From positions 1-28,123 of the forward strand of contig CAKSIP010000021.1 of assembly GCA_934462825.1 (NCBI GenBank): a stretch of DNA of 28,123 nt, given 5' to 3'. Each line of letters begins with the position of its first letter. The first letter of the stretch is position 1. A program made the position numbers and the translations under genes. The DNA comes from an uncultured Eubacteriales bacterium (GTDB lineage: Bacteria; Bacillota; Clostridia; Oscillospirales; CAG-272). The notes beneath the pieces were generated by a model that was not told the DNA's origin, did no database searches, and was given only the letters and a program-made list of their open reading frames with translations. Below, piece by piece: positions 1-7,239 of this stretch.

Positions 1-1301
1 ATCTTTTCAAGCAAAGCTCTCTTGCCGCCTGTGACCTCCTCGTGCGAAACGGAAAGCAGATACCGTTCCCGAAACGCCTTGGAAAGTGCATCATTCAGGC
101 AACGGATTTTGTATTTTTTGAAATCCGAATCCGATTGCGCATATTCCATCACCCGTTTCGTCCAATGCAAATTGACGGCAATATCAAATCCCAAAGACGG
201 CCGACTTCCGCCGATCGTAACGCGCTCGCCCGCCGCCATATTGCAAAAAGGAACGCCGGCCAGCAAAAGCACGTCCGGGGCTTCGGCTTTGATCGCAAGG
301 CACAAGCGCTGTATCTCATCCCGGCGCAAAAAGCAACAGGACTGTCCTTCCCTTTCCTCGCGCGCTTTTTCACCCGGCCGCCAAAGCGAAGAGGGCAGGA
401 TTTCCAGCTTTATCCCGTCCATGTGAAATTCCCGGATCCAATACAAAATCCCCGAACCCATCAGGCTCATTTTTTCTCCTTCGGTGCTTCCTGGCACGCG
501 AAGGCTTCCGACGTCCACATCCAGAATCACCCCAATGCCCGCTTTATGCAATTGATTGACCATGGCTTTAAGCTCCTCCGGGCGACCATACCGTGCGCTG
601 GGAGCAAAGGGGGCCGCATGAAAAAAGCAAAAATTTTTATCCATGCTTTTTTCCGTCAGCGAAAGAATTTCCACATGCGTATATCCCATCTCTGCGGCAT
701 AGCCGGCCAGCTCCCCGCCAATATCCCGATAATTCCTATACAGATCTGCGTCCCCATAGGAGCGCCCCGGGCGTGTACGCCAGGAGCCTAAATGCACCTC
801 ATACACATTCAGCGGATAAGCCCCCGTTTCCATGCGGCCGGAATTCGCCATATCGCCACGCTGTCGCAGCCATGCCGCGTCCTCCCACGGAAACGCTTCG
901 GGCAAATGAACGATGGACGCATTCTGCTTCCCCCACTGCGCATATTCTGCGAAAAAATTCGGGCGAAGAAAGCACTCCTTTTGCGTATACACGCGATATT
1001 TATAGCACATACCCTCCAGGGGAACGTCCGAACGAACCCGTGCTGTCCATACGTTGCTTCCCGTCATTCGATACATGGCCGTTTTGCCCCAGGCATTGAA
1101 GTCCCCTGCCAATTCGACTTTTTGCGCGAAAGGCGCAGGCGCATAGGCAAAAAAGGCATATTCGTCTCGCCCGATGCGCTTGATTCGCATATCTTCACAA
1201 ACGCGGGTATGGATTCCCTTTGCAAAATCGCACAGCCAATCCGCTGTTTCATCCATCGTATTCCTTCGTTTTTCTGCCGCTTCCGCTCCCATTTGGCTCA
1301 T
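1..1301 (-). CDS. GlgB-like GH13 protein, probably non-catalytic, C-terminus outside window
   Basis: The first 433 residues are present; the 3' end lies beyond the left edge. The fold is that of 1,4-alpha-glucan branching enzyme: a CBM48-like N-domain (about 45-105, with VELAGDFNAWG at 62-72), then a GH13 barrel beginning VYEVHLGSW (166-174) and containing FAPSARYG (232-239), AGIGVILD (254-261) and YLLSVSHEEVTGGK (414-427). Compared with known GlgB, the nucleophile Asp (LRVDAV) is Glu300 (IKLEIL), the acid/base Glu (IAEE) is Gly349 (LLAGV), the third Asp (SHDEV) is Glu421, and the region-I His (DWVPGHF) is Ser266. About 30 residues before the nucleophile strand are also missing. The frame is intact, which favours a maintained pseudoenzyme or a new role (glucan binding, or partner of a true GlgB) over decay. 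The ATG at 1301 has GGAGG six bases upstream. Confidence 0.85.
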   Translation of the reverse strand, partial: MSQMGAEAAEKRRNTMDETADWLCDFAKGIHTRVCEDMRIKRIGRDEYAFFAYAPAPFAQKVELAGDFNAWGKTAMYRMTGSNVWTARVRSDVPLEGMCYKYRVYTQKECFLRPNFFAEYAQWGKQNASIVHLPEAFPWEDAAWLRQRGDMANSGRMETGAYPLNVYEVHLGSWRTRPGRSYGDADLYRNYRDIGGELAGYAAEMGYTHVEILSLTEKSMDKNFCFFHAAPFAPSARYGRPEELKAMVNQLHKAGIGVILDVDVGSLRVPGSTEGEKMSLMGSGILYWIREFHMDGIKLEILPSSLWRPGEKAREEREGQSCCFLRRDEIQRLCLAIKAEAPDVLLLAGVPFCNMAAGERVTIGGSRPSLGFDIAVNLHWTKRVMEYAQSDSDFKKYKIRCLNDALSKAFRERYLLSVSHEEVTGGKRALLEK

Positions 1302-1376
1302 ACCTTGCCTCCGATCCTTCTTTTCATTAGTAAGGATGTGCAATTTTCGCCAAAATATGTTCCCTTGTCGATAAAG

Positions 1377-1416
1377 CGGGGGTGTTAAAACGCAGAACGA
1401 GTTTTTAACACGCCCG
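1377..1416. repeat. Hairpin A, TGTTAAAA-family palindrome
   Basis: Arms are CGGG + GTGTTAAAA and TTTTAACAC + CCCG with one mismatch, enclosing an 11-base centre. It lies 75 bases upstream of the GlgB-like start. Neither side has a trailing T-run; the T-run is inside the stem. It shares its core with the hairpins at 1507, 13570 and 25996. The role is probably RNA 3'-end formation, which is inferred from position. Confidence 0.6.
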
Positions 1417-1428
1417 AATTGTGGGTTT

Positions 1429-1447
1429 CGGCGGCGGGGCGCCGCCG
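1429..1447. repeat. GC-only hairpin
   Basis: A perfect 8-bp palindrome, CGGCGGCG / CGCCGCCG with a GGG loop, sits between the hairpins at 1377 and 1507. The surrounding 1417-1506 is GC- and purine-rich and unlike both flanks. I see no gene in it. Confidence 0.5.
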
Positions 1448-1506
1448 CTTTGCCGCCGAGAAGGGCGAGAAAGCCGCGACGCAGGGGCAAAGCCGACATA
1501 TTGGAA

Positions 1507-1550
1507 GGGCTGTTGAAAAACCTTCACGGTTTTTCAACAGCCCCTTTTTT
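1507..1550. terminator. Hairpin B downstream of yebC
   Basis: A perfect 16-bp stem (GGGCTGTTGAAAAACC at 1507-1522, complement at 1528-1543) has a 5-base loop. On the plus strand it is followed by CTTTTTT. On the minus strand, where yebC ends 29 bases away, no T-run follows the stem. It most likely ends the nusB-yebC operon and could work in both directions. The fit is better for plus-strand transcripts, although no plus-strand gene is visible there. Confidence 0.65.
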
Positions 1551-1571
1551 CTTGGACTATATGGAATTTCG

Positions 1572-2306
1572 TCAATCGTCGCAGTTTTCCCAATTGTGGT
1601 AAACATTCATTACGTCGTCATGCTCCTCCAGAGCGTCGATCAACAGACGCATATACTTAATGTCGTCCTCATTGGTCAAGGTAACATAGGTGGACGGGAT
1701 CTTATCTTTTTCGGCCGAGTCCACCGTGTAGCCGGCTGTCTCCAGCGCGTCCTTCACGGCATACAAATCATCCGGCTCGGTGTAAATTTCAAACACATCC
1801 CCATCCGAGGCAAAATCCGAAGCGCCCGCCTCCAAAGCGGTTTCCATCAGTTTATCCTCATCAATTTTGCCGTCCTCGTTCGATATAATAATAACGCCCT
1901 TATCGGTAAACATAAAGCCCACGCAACCGGTCTGTCCCATGTTTCCCTTAAATTTGGAAAAATAACTGCGAACGTCGCCGGCCGTTCTGTTACGGTTATC
2001 CGTGGTAGCCTCGACAATCACGGCAATGCCGGCCGGGCCATAGCCTTCGTATGTGATCTCCTCGTAGTTTTCTCCGGTGCTTCCGAGAGCCTTTTTAATG
2101 GTTCTTTCGATATTATCGTTGGGAACATTGTTGGCCTTGGCCTTTTGGATCAGATCGCGCAACTTGGAGTTGGAGTTAGGATCGCCGCCGCCGGCTTTGA
2201 CCGCAATGGTGATTTCTTTTCCGATTTTTGTAAACACCTTCGCTCTCTGCGCGTCGGTTTTTTCTTTTTTGTGCTTGATATTGGCCCATTTGCTGTGTCC
2301 TGACAT
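1572..2306 (-). CDS. yebC: YebC/PmpR-family protein
   Basis: A complete 244-residue member of the YebC/TACO1 family, close to the usual 240-250. It starts with the hallmark MSGHSKWANIKHKK. Further signatures are GGGDPNSNSKLRDLIQKAK near residue 40, NVPNDNIERTIKKA and YEGYGPAGIAV. Family members act as transcription regulators or as factors that help ribosomes through difficult proline-rich stretches; the sequence does not say which applies here. The gene is 34 bases downstream of argS and last in the run from nusB, ending at hairpin B. Confidence 0.95.
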   Translation of the reverse strand: MSGHSKWANIKHKKEKTDAQRAKVFTKIGKEITIAVKAGGGDPNSNSKLRDLIQKAKANNVPNDNIERTIKKALGSTGENYEEITYEGYGPAGIAVIVEATTDNRNRTAGDVRSYFSKFKGNMGQTGCVGFMFTDKGVIIISNEDGKIDEDKLMETALEAGASDFASDGDVFEIYTEPDDLYAVKDALETAGYTVDSAEKDKIPSTYVTLTNEDDIKYMRLLIDALEEHDDVMNVYHNWENCDD

Positions 2307-2340
2307 GTTATCATACCTCTTATATAAATTATATTATAAA

Positions 2341-4050
2341 TTAAATTTTTGCGATTTTTTTCAAGCAGATCAGATCAAACGCGTTGCCAAGCACGATATT
2401 GGTCGCCTTGGTCAGCAAAACTCTTGTGTTCCGCACCTTTTCGTCCTCGGCAGAAAGAATCTGACAGTTATGATAGAATCGGTTGTAATCGGCCGCCACG
2501 TCCAAAATGTAACGGGTAATGATTGACGGCTCATAGGCGTCCAAAGCGGCGCGAACCTTTTCGGGAAATTTGGAAAGCGTTTTGACAAGGGCAGCTTCAT
2601 CCTCGTTGGTTATAACGCAATCCGCCGCGTCAAGAGCGCCGGCTTTTTCCAACACCGAGCAGGTGCGGGCATACGTATACTGCACATAAGGACCGGTGTT
2701 TCCGTCAAAGCTGAGTGCGTCCTCCAAAACGAAGTTAATATCCTTCATCCGATTATTGGAAAGATAATAAAACACAATTGCGCCGACACCGACAGCCTCG
2801 GCCGCTTCCTCCATGTTTTCCATGCCGGGGTTCTTTTCTTTCATGATCTCACGGACTTTATCAATCGCCATGCTGAACAGATCGCGCAGAAGAATGACGT
2901 TGCCGGTACGGGTAGCCAGCTTTGCGCCATTCAGGCTCACCGTACCGTAAGGAACGTGCACCAGCTGATTGTACCAATCGTACCCCATCAGTTCCACTAC
3001 CTTAAACCATTGGGCAAAGTGCAGGCTCTGACCGGCCGATGTCACATAGATACACTTATCGAAATGATAGGTTTTCTTCCGATACACGGCCGCCGCAATG
3101 TCTCTCGTCGGGTACAAGGTCGATCCGTCCCGCTTCAAAATCAGGCAAGGGGGCATACCGTATGCCTCCAGATCCACAATGGAGGCGCCGTCATCCAGCT
3201 TGAGCAGCTGCAGCTTCCGCAACTTTTCCACCTGTTCCGGCATTTTATCCGTATAAAAGCTCTCGCCTTTATAGCTGTCGAACTTGATGCCAAGCTGATC
3301 ATACGTCTTTTTATATTCAGCCAGGCTGATTTCAATGAACCATTTCCAAAGCGCCGTATTTTCCTCGTCGCCGCATTCCAGCTTGTGAAATTCCGCCCGC
3401 GCTTCATCGGCGTATTCGGGATGTTCGTTAATTTCATTATTAATGCGGACATAAAGCTCCACCAGCTTATCAATTCCGCCTTTTTCAATCATTTCGCGGT
3501 TGCCCCACTTATGATAGGCCACAATCAACTTTCCGAATTGGGTACCCCAATCCCCCAAATAATTGATTCCGATACATTTATACCCGGAAAACTCATGCAG
3601 TTTTCGCAGAGAGTGTCCGATTACCGTGGTGCCGAGATGGCCGATGTGAAACGGCTTGGCAACATTCGGAGACGAATAGTCAAGCACGACCGTTTTCCCT
3701 TCTCCGAGCGTGTTGGAGCCATATTGATTTCCTTTAGACAGAATTTCCGACAGCACGTTGCCGGCGAGGTAGGCTTTATTGACAAAAATATTCAAATAGC
3801 CGTTTACCGCACGAATTTCCTCGATAGCGTCGCATTGTACGCTTTGCGCAAGAGTTTCGGCAATTTTGGCGGGTGCGGAGCGCAACGTCTTGCTCAATTT
3901 GAAGCACGGCAATGCCACATCGCCCAACGAAGGATCGGGGGGGTATTCAAACATTTTCAACACATCCGTCGCGGGCACCTCGGCCGTGGCGTTCATTTCT
4001 TTTATTTGTGCGGCAATCGCTGCTGCAATGGATTCTTTCATTTTCTGCAT
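2341..4050 (-). CDS. argS: Arginyl-tRNA synthetase
   Basis: Class I synthetase charging tRNA-Arg in the cytoplasm. With the ATG at 4050 it is 569 residues long. It has an N-terminal Add-1 type domain, the HIGH motif in SPNVAKPFHIGHLGTT (HIGH near 135-138), the ArgRS signature LGDWGTQFGK, and a modified KMSK loop reading KLATRTGN, as is common in ArgRS, which often lacks the KMSK lysine. A C-terminal DALR anticodon domain follows. The frame stays open to a TTG at 4086, but the ATG at 4050 has AAAAGG nine bases upstream and gives a normal N-terminus; ATG 4041 is also possible. It lies 82 bases after argR on the same strand, so ArgR may influence it, although I see no clear ARG box. Confidence 0.95.
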   Translation of the reverse strand: MQKMKESIAAAIAAQIKEMNATAEVPATDVLKMFEYPPDPSLGDVALPCFKLSKTLRSAPAKIAETLAQSVQCDAIEEIRAVNGYLNIFVNKAYLAGNVLSEILSKGNQYGSNTLGEGKTVVLDYSSPNVAKPFHIGHLGTTVIGHSLRKLHEFSGYKCIGINYLGDWGTQFGKLIVAYHKWGNREMIEKGGIDKLVELYVRINNEINEHPEYADEARAEFHKLECGDEENTALWKWFIEISLAEYKKTYDQLGIKFDSYKGESFYTDKMPEQVEKLRKLQLLKLDDGASIVDLEAYGMPPCLILKRDGSTLYPTRDIAAAVYRKKTYHFDKCIYVTSAGQSLHFAQWFKVVELMGYDWYNQLVHVPYGTVSLNGAKLATRTGNVILLRDLFSMAIDKVREIMKEKNPGMENMEEAAEAVGVGAIVFYYLSNNRMKDINFVLEDALSFDGNTGPYVQYTYARTCSVLEKAGALDAADCVITNEDEAALVKTLSKFPEKVRAALDAYEPSIITRYILDVAADYNRFYHNCQILSAEDEKVRNTRVLLTKATNIVLGNAFDLICLKKIAKI

Positions 4051-4132
4051 TTTATTTTGCCTTTTGCCTTTCCGTTTCAGTTTCAAATTCCATTCAAGAG
4101 AGCGTGAGACACGTCCGTTGTTCTCTCTCCGC

Positions 4133-4588
4133 CTACATGGCGCGCATCATATGCTTGATTTTTTCGGAGATTTCACGGGCGCTTTCTCCGTCGCTTGTTA
4201 CCACAAAAATGGTATCATCCCCGGCCACGCATCCTAAAATTTCCGGGGTGCGAATCGAATCAATGCCGGTTGCCACAGCGGGAGCAAGTCCCGGAAAGGT
4301 TTTCAGCACGATCACATTCCCCGCATAATCCACGTTGCGAATGGACTCAACCAGCGCATTGTTAAAGCGCGAATTGGGCTCTTCCCCTTGCTTTTTCGCC
4401 GGCATGTAGCGATAGGTGCCTCGCCCGGTCAAAACCTTTGCCAGCTTCAATTCTCGAATATCTCTGGAAATCGTAGCCTGCGTTGTGTTAAACCCTTCTT
4501 TTCGGAGATATTCAATCAGATCATCCTGGGTTTCCACCTCATATTTCACGACAATTTCAAGGATCTTGTCCTGCCTTTTTAATTTCAT
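4133..4588 (-). CDS. argR: Arginine repressor ArgR/AhrC
   Basis: A complete 151-residue arginine-responsive transcription regulator. The N-terminal winged helix carries NTTQATISRDIRELKL near residues 34-49. The C-terminal oligomerisation and arginine-binding domain shows LGCVAGDDTIFVVT, with the GDDT pair that contacts arginine in the family. It lies between nadK and argS in the nusB operon. In many Firmicutes recN follows argR; here argS does. The 121 bases upstream hold a heptamer tandem repeat. The start is supported by AAGGA about 12 bases upstream. Confidence 0.95.
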   Translation of the reverse strand: MKLKRQDKILEIVVKYEVETQDDLIEYLRKEGFNTTQATISRDIRELKLAKVLTGRGTYRYMPAKKQGEEPNSRFNNALVESIRNVDYAGNVIVLKTFPGLAPAVATGIDSIRTPEILGCVAGDDTIFVVTSDGESAREISEKIKHMMRAM

Positions 4589-4614
4589 AGCTTGTATTCC
4601 ATCCTTCGATTTTT

Positions 4615-4663
4615 GCTTTCTGTTTTCTGTTTTCTGCTTTCAGCTTTCTGCTTTCTGCTTTTT
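4615..4663. repeat. Heptamer tandem repeat, G(C/T)TTTC(T/A)
   Basis: Six 7-base units in register (gctttct, gttttct, gttttct, gctttca, gctttct, gctttct) plus a decayed seventh lie in the nadK-argR gap. The minus-strand RNA would read (A/T)GAAA(A/G)C repeats. One reading frame through it is open, but the resulting low-complexity Lys/Gln/Ser peptide resembles no protein I know. The unit length is not a multiple of three, and copy-number change would alter nadK-argR spacing only. Confidence 0.85.
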
Positions 4664-4709
4664 GGCGCTTTCCCCTCTGTTGGGCTTTCCTTGCTTCTCC
4701 GAAAATTCG

Positions 4710-5609
4710 TCAATTTTCCGTAGCGCTCATCTTTTGACGCAAGGTCTGATAAAAGCTCTGCGGCTTGATGCGGAGAAATTTCGCCAGAATCGGAGCTTTG
4801 GTCACGCAAACCGAATCTCCGTAATACAATTCATAATTCTGCCGTCCGTCCAATGTGAGCCAAACCATCTTTTCCCGTTGGCTTTGATTCACGATTTCCA
4901 GCGATACGCTGTCGGGGAACATCAACGGCCTTGCGGTCAGGGAATGCGGACAGATGGGCGTTACGCAAAAGCATTTCAGGCGGGGATCCACCACAACACC
5001 GCCAGCCGACAAAGAATAGGCCGTCGATCCGGTGGGCGTTGCCACAATCAGGCCATCCGCACGATAGGTAGCCACCGTTTCTTTGCCTTCGCACAAGGCG
5101 AGCGTAATCAGTCTTGGGGTGGAGCCGTTGGAAACGACCACCTCGTTCAGGGCGTAGCCACAATAAATTTTCCCTTTTTTCTGCGACTTGATGGAAATTT
5201 TCAGCAAGGATCGTTCATCCACCATATATTCCCCGCCAACTATTTTTTCCAGCAGCATGATTTCATTCATTTCCAGCTCGGCAAGATACCCCAGCCGGCC
5301 AAGGTTCATTCCGATTACAGGAACGCCGTTCAGCGCCGCATAGCGAGCCGATTCCAAAATCGTTCCGTCGCCGCCGAGAACAATCACGGCATCTAAATTT
5401 TTATAAAGCTTTTCAAACGGAAGAAAGGTGATGACTTCGGCAAGCTTGGGACTTTCTGCCGTTATCCGGGACTGTCCTCTCTGCGGAATCGTCACATGGC
5501 ACCCAAATTGCAAAAGCTTCTCGGCCACCTGCATTGCGTCCTGCAGCTTTTCGGGAATATTGAAATTGGTCACAATCGCAATATGAAAAAGCTTTTTTCC
5601 AACAGCCAT
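4710..5609 (-). CDS. nadK: NAD kinase
   Basis: ATP-NAD kinase that makes NADP in the cytoplasm, 299 residues, typical for bacteria. The GGDGT motif (79-83) is in AVIVLGGDGTIL. The NAD-binding region shows NEVVVSNGS and ADGLIVATPTGSTAYSLSAGG, the expected second motif. The following strand reads VVVDPRLKCFCVTPICPHSL, also family-like. ATG 5609 has GAGG nine bases upstream. It follows tlyA by 74 bases, the usual Firmicutes neighbour pair. Confidence 0.95.
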   Translation of the reverse strand: MAVGKKLFHIAIVTNFNIPEKLQDAMQVAEKLLQFGCHVTIPQRGQSRITAESPKLAEVITFLPFEKLYKNLDAVIVLGGDGTILESARYAALNGVPVIGMNLGRLGYLAELEMNEIMLLEKIVGGEYMVDERSLLKISIKSQKKGKIYCGYALNEVVVSNGSTPRLITLALCEGKETVATYRADGLIVATPTGSTAYSLSAGGVVVDPRLKCFCVTPICPHSLTARPLMFPDSVSLEIVNQSQREKMVWLTLDGRQNYELYYGDSVCVTKAPILAKFLRIKPQSFYQTLRQKMSATEN

Positions 5610-5683
5610 TTTTGTTTTCCTCGTTCTTTTCAGTATTTCTGTTTGCGTGCCTTACGAACGGACACGTTTTCCCCAACGGTGCG

Positions 5684-6469
5684 TCATCCTGTCGTCAGAG
5701 TCTTGAGTGTTTCTTGCCAAGGCTTATCCGGCCTGCGTGTTTCGCGCAAAGCGAACGCCGCCAAAAATTCCTCGTTGCCGTCGCCGCCCTCAATCGGAGA
5801 ACGCATCAAGCCGAAGCAGGCAAAGCCCGCCGATTCGGCGCAAAGGATCACGCGTTCTACCGCGCGTTTCCGATCCGCCGGCTTCCGCACGATGCCGTTT
5901 TTTCCCAAAGCGCTTTTCCCCGCTTCAAACTGCGGCTTAATCAAGCTAATCAAGCGGCCGTCCGGCTTCATCAGGGGTGGAAGCACCGGCAAAATCAAGG
6001 TCTGAGAAATAAACGACACATCCATAACCACAAGGTCAACCGCTTCTCCGACATCGGACGGCGTCAGAAATCGCGCGTTGATTCCTTCGGCCGCGCAAAC
6101 TCTCGGATTTACGGCAATGCGCGGATGCAATTGATTTTTTCCTGCGTCAAACGCATACACACGATTGGCTCCCCGCTGCAAAAGGCAGTCGGTAAAGCCC
6201 CCGGTGGACGCTCCCACGTCCAAGCAGGTCAAGCCTTGAACTTCCACGAAAAAGGCGTCCAGCGCCCCCTCCAGCTTAAGCCCTCCGCGGCTGACGTATT
6301 TTTCTTCTTTCAAGATCACGGTATCATGCGGCACGGTTTCGTCAATCGGCTCCGACGGTTTTTGAATCGTCACGCCGTCAATTTTCACGCATCCGTCCTT
6401 CAAAAGCCGCTGTGCCTTTTGCCGGCTTTCCGCAAAGCCGGTCTGCACCAGATAAAGATCCGCTCTCAT
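5684..6469 (-). CDS. tlyA: TlyA-family rRNA 2'-O-methyltransferase
   Basis: A 261-residue protein with an N-terminal S4 RNA-binding domain (RADLYLVQTGFAESRQKAQ, 2-20) and a FtsJ/RrmJ-type methyltransferase domain starting YVSRGGLKLEGAL. The SAM loop is LDVGASTGGFTDCLL, followed by VVMDVSFIS and LIKPQFEAGK, which matches the catalytic Lys-Asp-Lys pattern. TlyA proteins 2'-O-methylate 16S and 23S rRNA and set capreomycin sensitivity in mycobacteria; some are annotated as haemolysins. The gene begins 3 bases after the DUF212 stop. Confidence 0.93.
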   Translation of the reverse strand: MRADLYLVQTGFAESRQKAQRLLKDGCVKIDGVTIQKPSEPIDETVPHDTVILKEEKYVSRGGLKLEGALDAFFVEVQGLTCLDVGASTGGFTDCLLQRGANRVYAFDAGKNQLHPRIAVNPRVCAAEGINARFLTPSDVGEAVDLVVMDVSFISQTLILPVLPPLMKPDGRLISLIKPQFEAGKSALGKNGIVRKPADRKRAVERVILCAESAGFACFGLMRSPIEGGDGNEEFLAAFALRETRRPDKPWQETLKTLTTG

Positions 6470-6472
6470 ACT

Positions 6473-6934
6473 TTATTTCATAATCACCATCGTGAGGAAA
6501 GGAACTAAAATTCCGATCACCGCCCCCATCATCACCTGAAAAGGGGTGTGACCGACCAGCTCCTTCAGCGCGGTTTGTGCTCCGTCGGGCGTTCCGTCAA
6601 ACAACTGCTTCATAATGCGGTTAATCACTTTGGCTTGCTCGCCGGTTTCCCAGCGGACTCCCATAGCGTCGGTAATAACCACCATGGCAAGCACGCATGT
6701 CACGGCAAACTGAAAGGAGCCGAAGCCATATTCAATGACAGAAGCCGTACTCAGCGCGCACACCGTTGCCGTATGCGAGCTTGGCATCCCGCCAAGTGAG
6801 AAAAAAAGGAGCTTGGGGCAAAATTTCTTTTCTTTGACCAAGGCAACGATGACCTTCAAAAATTGGGCTAAAAACCATGCACATATCGTGCTAATCAACA
6901 CATAATTGTGGATAAAGGCATTAAACGTATACAT
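6473..6934 (-). CDS. Divergent PAP2-family membrane protein (DUF212, YuiD-like)
   Basis: A 153-residue integral membrane protein with about four hydrophobic segments. DUF212 signatures are clear: GGMPSSHTATVCAL near residue 48, DAMGVRWETGEQAKVIN in the middle, and LKELVGHTPFQVMMGA near the end. The PSSHTA piece resembles the acid-phosphatase/PAP2 motif, but substrates of this family are not known to me. Its start overlaps the xseB stop by one base (TAATG), so the two are translationally linked. In related genomes ispA and dxs often lie here; both are missing in this window. Confidence 0.88.
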   Translation of the reverse strand: MYTFNAFIHNYVLISTICAWFLAQFLKVIVALVKEKKFCPKLLFFSLGGMPSSHTATVCALSTASVIEYGFGSFQFAVTCVLAMVVITDAMGVRWETGEQAKVINRIMKQLFDGTPDGAQTALKELVGHTPFQVMMGAVIGILVPFLTMVIMK

Positions 6935-7239
6935 TATTCCAAAAATGTTTCCTCTCTGCGTGTTCCGTCGGCGGCCAAATGAACCATTTTGATTTTCTGC
7001 TCGGCTTCATCCAATCGGTTATTACAAATACTGACCAAATGGATCCCCTCCTCATAAAGCTGAAGGGATTCGTCAAGCGTGGCCTTTCCGCTTTCCAAGC
7101 GATTTACGATTTCTTCCAGCCGTTTCATAGCGGACTCAAATGTTACGGCTTGTTTGTTTTTTTCTGCGGCGGCTTTGACCGTCGCCTGTTTTTTTGTTTC
7201 TTTCACTTCACTTTTTTTCGTTGTTTCGGCTTCCGTCAT
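6934..7239 (-). CDS. xseB: Exodeoxyribonuclease VII small subunit
   Basis: XseB pairs with XseA to form exonuclease VII, which cuts single-stranded DNA from both ends into short oligonucleotides. The conserved helical core is FESAMKRLEEIVNRLESG (34-51), then LDESLQLYEEGIHLV. The protein has 101 residues against a usual 65-85 because of a Lys/Ala/Thr-rich leader of about 32 residues. The ATG overlaps the xseA stop by four bases (ATGA), typical of coupled subunits. Confidence 0.92.
   Translation of the reverse strand: MTEAETTKKSEVKETKKQATVKAAAEKNKQAVTFESAMKRLEEIVNRLESGKATLDESLQLYEEGIHLVSICNNRLDEAEQKIKMVHLAADGTRREETFLE

Noticed and set aside
1385..1606. A 73-codon minus-strand frame spanning the hairpins after yebC
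   Set aside because: It overlaps the yebC end, has no clear ribosome site and reads through three hairpins.
4615..4663. CRISPR-like array
   Set aside because: Units are 7 bases, directly adjacent and without spacers.
4585..4809. A 74-codon open frame on the minus strand over the heptamer repeat
   Set aside because: It overlaps nadK in another frame and its low-complexity Lys/Gln/Ser part is simply the translated repeat.
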